From Agrocybe praecox (taxonomy: Eukaryota; Basidiomycota; Agaricomycetes; Agaricales; Agrocybaceae), in assembly GCA_964017145.1 (NCBI GenBank), contig OZ024850.1, positions 597,618-661,617 of the forward strand: a stretch of DNA of 64,000 bases. The letters are read 5' to 3'. Below are positions 59,201 to 64,000 of this stretch, in pieces; the first letter of the stretch is position 1; every line of letters starts with the position of its first letter. Both the position numbers and the translations under genes were made by a program. The notes beneath the pieces were generated by a model. It was given only the letters and a program-made list of their open reading frames with translations. It searched no databases and had not been told where the DNA came from.

Positions 59201-62200
59201 AAGTTCTTCGATGGTCTTCATAGCGAGCTCCTTTACAGTATCGTCTTCATCCAACATCCTCAAAACAAGACGCGTCGTGATATCTATTTTCCTAACATCG
59301 GTTGTAATGGGATAGAAGGACTTCAGCAACTTTATGACACGCTTTCGTACGCTCAGACCAGTATCCTGACAAAAACATTAGCAAAGTTTTTAATTCAAGA
59401 TAAATTATAATTGCTACTCACAGCCATACGATCTGCAATCTTCTGGTAATAATCACCAGCTACTTCAGGAGAATCGGTCATATATTTCCCGATCAATTCC
59501 ACCGCAGCATCACGAACAGCTGGGGAACTATCAAGTAGGTGGCTTTCGATTCCACGTCGAACATTCGGCTATAGAAGTATTATAAGCTCTGTAAATTAAA
59601 GAATAGCTGGAAACGCACGTTGGACAAAATAGTGGCATCACTAGTCACAATTTGACCAAGGGCCTTTAGAGCTTTAGTGCGCATGAAAATGGCAGGTGCA
59701 TCCAGAGCAATGACAATGATGCCAAGGATTGGATTGAAAGAATTTCGCAAACTTTGGATGGTCCCGATTTCTTCAGAAAGGCTGTCGACGCGTTGTACTT
59801 CTTCTTGTGAACTGGGGCAAGGATCAGCAACGACCTTTTGAGAGCATATATAACGCACCCAATATCAAATACATCGGTGGATGGATCTTTCCAGACTTCG
59901 CTTAAAGCAACTTTCAACCTCTGTCCAAAGGCTTGCAGCTTGCTACCATCCTTCGCATCGAGGTTGTCCTCATTTTCGGGGTTTTCTAACCAACCATGAA
60001 CCCGCTTAAGAGCAGCGGCGAGTTCTTGTCCGAGAGTCGCCGCTGTCAATTCCCTGGCACTCTAAATATGGCGGTGAATAATCGTATTATTTCAAAAACG
60101 GGAGACTTACATCATATGCTTGGTCTTCCGAAGAACGCTTACAAAGATGATAGGCCACATCTTGGTGCCCATCTAAGAACTTGTTCAGGCCTTTTAGACT
60201 GAGATTGGAAACAATCTGGAAGGCATTCAGTGAGAAGAATATCAAGATTGTAGGGGCAACACACATCGTCAAGAGGTCTTAAGGGTTTCTTCCCAGTAGT
60301 ATCATTCTGTACTTTCAGGATGCTCGTTCTGATACGCGCTGCAATAACACCAAGATGGTCTAACGCCATTGTTTTGGCAGCATTGTTGTCGGTTTGGGAG
60401 CTGGTCTTCACGTCGTCAAGGGAGGATACCTGTAAGTTCCCATTAGTAAAAGAACTACCCACATTGTAGTCTAATATTTTTACCATATACTTCGATGCAA
60501 TGCTAAGGATAAGACTGGCTGCAGGCCATTCTGGCCAGAAAAGAACCACCAGCAAATCATCGATCAAATTATCAAATATTGCACGATACTCTGCTTCATT
60601 GGAGTTCTTGGTGGCTTTACCCTTTCCAGATCTGCGTGAAAGTTAGGTGAGCGGATGAATCCAAATGTGGGACGAAAGCGAACCTCTGAGTCAAAAAGAT
60701 AATGATAGTTTTAGCCGCCTTCGTGGCCGACTCTAGACCAGTGCTATATAAACGAAGTTCCTTTGAAAAATAGTCAGCCCATTTTGATTTCTCTTCCAAA
60801 ATTTTGTACATACTTCTTGATCAATCTCATCTAAAAAAGGTTCAGGGGCGGTATGCTGGCTCTCAGAAAAACTTTCTTGTCGGCGTAACGCGAACTTGTT
60901 CTGGCGAGACTTCTCAATTTTCTTTGCTTGAATGCGTACATCATGAGCAGAAGTCTGCACGAGTTGTAGTAGAAGAGCAGAAACAGTTCGAATAGAACGA
61001 CCATCTCGTAATCTGGATAATCATAAAACATCGAAAAAAAAGCATATATTAACATTACAAACCGGAATTGGCCAGCTTTCTGTTTCGTGTCGTTTAGCTT
61101 GATTAATGAAGTTAAAATTTCTTCGATGATCCATGATCGCTGATCTTCGTGGTTCGCGAAAATCTTCAATCACAAATGAGCATTGCACAAGACCAAGAAT
61201 CTTGCAATTACTCACGCTTCGGATTAGGGAAAGGGCATCCAGTCTGAGACCTCTCATGGCACTTTTACCCAAGGTCTTGATAACCACGCTTTCTTTTTTG
61301 CCCTTGCTATCTGTATCGCCACCTGTGTCAACAACGAAGAATGGGCCAATAGCTATATACACCGCCTGAATGATAATCGAATCAGACATTGCAACAGATT
61401 CTGCATTGATGAGCGTATTGATGCGTGGAGTAACAGCCGAGAGTGCCTGGAATAATTCTCCAAGCTGTCGGCGGTGGTTTAAGGAGCTCGAAGCTGTGTT
61501 TTTGACGATCGCAACTAGGAGTGGGTGAGTGTTGAGGGCTGCTCCATTTTCTGCCGAAGCCTCGACAAAGGGGTATAAGACCTTGGTAAGTTGGTTTTTG
61601 GTCGTGTTAAGGCAAGCTGTGATCAATTCTTCTGAGTATAGCTATTATGATTCGTCAGGAATAATGACATCGAGAAGGAACAAGTCATACTTGTTTGGTT
61701 AATCTGTCGCTCCCCAAGAGCGCAATACAACAATCGGCTGCTAGTATGCTGTCTCGGGCGACTTCTAATATGTTGTTCAATTGGTCAAAGTCTTGCGATG
61801 AAAGACCAATAGCTGGCGCTTGAGGTTCTTCTGTGGCTATGGGGATATCTTCCAATTCTTCTGCCATGTCATCTTTTGGCGTTTGAGAACGTCTATCGTT
61901 TTTCTTCGCTTTGGGTGTCCGCTTCGTCGATGGCTTCTTGGGAGAGGACTTGGTGGACCCGGGAGGTGCATGATAGGCGAATGGATCGACATCTTCGCCA
62001 GCCTTGACGCTACGTTCCAATATTTTCAGCAAGCGAGAGAGAACCTGGGTGTCTATATCAGTCATCCTGCCCTTCCCTCGAGGAGTTCCAGCAACTCCAT
62101 TAGTTGCTTGGCGCAAACGCTTCGTAGGACGAGCGACATGACCGATATACTTCGTCAATTTTCTAATTATCGTCGAAGATAGCCATGGCCGCGAACAGTC

Positions 62201-63668
62201 GGCAGACAATGGGGAAAAGAAATCGTGGTTCAATTCTGATGCTTCAATTTCTGGTGGCACGTTGTCTTCCGCTTCGAAGACATCTTCCATTAATGAAGTC
62301 AGTTTTTCAAGAGGCCCTGGGGGAACTTTTAGTAATACATTGACAAGGGTATGAAGTAAAAATGACCTCTGTCATCGCGGTCTCCAGTGCGCCGAGCAGA
62401 ACTTTTGACTGAATCATTCAAAGTCGATCTTTTCGTCGGACTTGAAGGGCCATCATCATCCGAACCATAACCACCGAGATCGGGCGTCCCCGTAAATTTG
62501 ACTTTGCTCTTCATGGAATCTGTGACAGTAGATGTCTTTCGAGAAGAAGATGGTGTTAACCAAGGACTGGGAGGAACGGCGACATACGCCATGTTGACAA
62601 TTCGTTTATGAGTTGGGGTAACACTCTGTGTTGTTGGCGACTTGCTCGAAAAGGGGGTTGTTTTTGAGCTAGGAGTCAGGGGGACAGAATACTGCGGCGT
62701 CCTTTGAACAGTTGGGGTAGCTTTCAACGTTTGTATGCGTTTTATTGAAGGTGATTCAATCAAAACTATGGGCTTTCGTTTCTTTGGTGTAACAGCGGGC
62801 CTCGGAGAATTATCAGACCTCAATGCAAGGGGATCTGGGCTTTCATCTACTCCAGTATGTGTGGTCTTCAGAGGCGGAGGTGTCTGTGGTCTTGGGTTAA
62901 TTTGAGACGCTCGGTCTTCGAGGAATGCCTCATAGAATGCTGGAGATTCTTGCGGCTGATAAACCCTAGCAGCAGGAACATGTTGTATAGGCGGCTCGGG
63001 CACACCCAACGCAAAGGCAAGGGAAGACGAAGAAGCACTGATCGGGGGAGGCGGGGGAGTTGGATAAGCAGTGCTAGGCGCGGAACGCTGCAAAACCGAG
63101 TGGGCAAATGGCATCGTTTGGAACGAAGAAGGTATGTCGTGAGCGTTCCATGAGACGGGATCTGCATATTGGTAGGAACTAATGTGCATATATCAGCCTC
63201 AAACAATTATGAGCACGCGTTTTGCACGTACGGGCCTGCCTGATCGTTCAACATCCTAACGGCTTCATTCCTCGTGTTTTCCCAATATCCAGAAACATTT
63301 ACAGGTGGTTGAGGAGCAGCAAGGTATCGTAGTTGTTGGTCATATTCTGAGTACGGATGCGGGTTCGGCACCTGCGCGTAGCTTTGACTGTAGTAGTCTG
63401 GCTGAGGGAATGTCGGAGCGGCGGTCAATGTCATATGACTGATATGCCTGGAAACTACAAGTTTCACTGAGCGAAAACATCTTCTTTCTTATGCAGAAGA
63501 ATACTCACCATGATGTGTGGGTGTTACCGATGCCGGTGGATAGACGGCCAAAAGTCTCTGTCCATTTTGGACGGTGTCAGGTATTGTACCTGCGCGTGGA
63601 TCTGGAATAGGTTGATGGCCGTTATTATGTTGGTTATTATGTGGATACCATGGTTGATTGTGGCTCAT
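56216..63668 (-). CDS. SCC2: Cohesin loader Scc2/Mis4 (NIPBL homologue)
   Basis: About 30 exons cover 63668 to 56216 and encode roughly 2,000 aa. The first 330 residues are Pro/Ser/Gln-rich and disordered, the part that in the family binds Scc4/Mau2. A Lys/Ser/Pro linker follows, then the long HEAT-repeat body with family-typical stretches: [77 protein letters not shown], and near the end [19 protein letters not shown] and [14 protein letters not shown]. With Scc4 it loads cohesin onto chromosomes and drives loop extrusion, in the nucleus. The reading frame breaks near 56641, between KTHR and IKEYN: two surplus bases or one missing base, giving a stop at 56637-56639. If real, the product loses about 100 C-terminal residues; sequencing error is as likely. 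A stretch at 60761-60813 is best read as a 53-bp intron. Confidence 0.88.
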
Positions 63669-63928
63669 CGTTGAGCTCGTTGTGCTCAACGCTCATGGAC
63701 TTAAAACAAGAATTATTTCGTTAATTGAATTTTGCCAACAATATTGTTCGCGCGTCGTGACTTGTTACCACATTTGACCACCACACGTGATTTCCCCCTT
63801 GGAATCTCAAAATAGAAATAATATTTTCCCGGTATTTTCTTCTCATGTTACCCTCATCTTCTATACCTTTATTTCCTGTCGTTTCTTTTTTTGAGCTGCC
63901 ATAAAGCTACTGGCGAAGTATTGCAGTA
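63669..63928. promoter_or_regulatory. Bidirectional promoter between SCC2 and the next gene
   Basis: 260 bp between divergent start codons. It holds a GCGCGT sequence near 63750-63755 (ACGCGC on the other strand), a single match to the core of the MBF site; with one copy this is weak. A CT-rich tract precedes the plus-strand start. Confidence 0.4.
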
Positions 63929-64000
63929 ATGCCTGCGGCAACAACGTACTCAACCAAAGTGATCCAAAAAGTCAGATCCCCATCCTACTATGGTTTGAAA
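63929..64000 (+). CDS. Start of a gene cut by the window edge
   Basis: An ATG at 63929 opens 24 codons without a stop (MPAATTYSTKVIQK, then VRSPSYYGLK) to the window end. The codons look plausible and the position opposite SCC2 with a short shared promoter supports a real gene. Too little is present to name it. Confidence 0.45.
   Translation, partial: MPAATTYSTKVIQKVRSPSYYGLK

Noticed and set aside
60761..60813. Possible frameshift in SCC2 where a second frame reads on from ATG-TAC
   Set aside because: A 53-bp intron with GTATGT donor and a pyrimidine tract before AAG acceptor joins both sides in phase, so no lesion is needed.

Overview
The window is nuclear DNA of a filamentous basidiomycete fungus, most likely an Agaricomycete. 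Genes are split by many short GT-AG introns (about 47-70 bp, in-frame by hand splicing), and the gene content is fungal: a HUA1-like protein, Kre9/KNH-type wall proteins, a CFA-synthase-like methyltransferase, MRP-type ABC transporters, RIF1 and the cohesin loader SCC2/MIS4. I assigned exons by reading splice sites by eye and checking phase, so single boundaries may be off.

Layout. 1-5 kb: a HUA1-like adaptor (+) converging on a C2H2 zinc-finger gene (-). 5-8.6 kb: an AT-rich, 13-exon GTPase gene whose 1.4-kb intron is filled by a 72-bp tandem repeat carrying splice-site-like motifs. 9.5-10.7 kb: an unrecognised 7-exon gene. 11.2-13.3 kb: a CFA-synthase-like methyltransferase. 15-24.5 kb: a mirror-image block holding a Kre9-like gene (+), a kinase-like gene (+), its paralogue (-) and a second Kre9-like gene (-). 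24.5-28 kb: no supported gene. 28-34.2 kb: EMC8/9 (-) and RIF1 (+) sharing a 320-bp divergent promoter with two exact MluI cell-cycle boxes. 34.6-48.1 kb: two tandem MRP-type ABC transporters. 49.6-51.8 kb: a multi-pass membrane protein of unknown function. 51.8-52.4 kb: a small TA-flanked TIR element. 52.8-56 kb: an F-box-like gene (-) and a Sec14-like gene (+). 56.2-63.7 kb: SCC2/MIS4 (-, about 30 exons). 63.9 kb: the start of one more gene running off the edge.

The most striking item is the upstream kinase-like gene. A 749-bp foldback element (about 280-bp inverted arms made of 21-bp repeats) sits in its catalytic exon, flanked by GGTGTG on both sides. The uninterrupted paralogue 2 kb away lacks it. 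The duplicated GGTGTG plus the element end creates GT and AG sites that would remove the insertion exactly, restoring frame: the layout expected of an introner-type intron gain. The same gene also has an extra A in an A-run. A second splicing-linked oddity is the 72-bp repeat array in the GTPase intron.

Other points of note: blocks of near-identity, introns included, between the two ABC transporters (probable gene conversion), 5' damage in the upstream ABC copy, an apparent reading-frame break near the end of SCC2, and paired PP1-docking motifs at the RIF1 N-terminus. RIF1 (replication timing) and SCC2 (cohesin loading) are both chromosome-cycle genes but lie 22 kb apart, so no shared control is implied.
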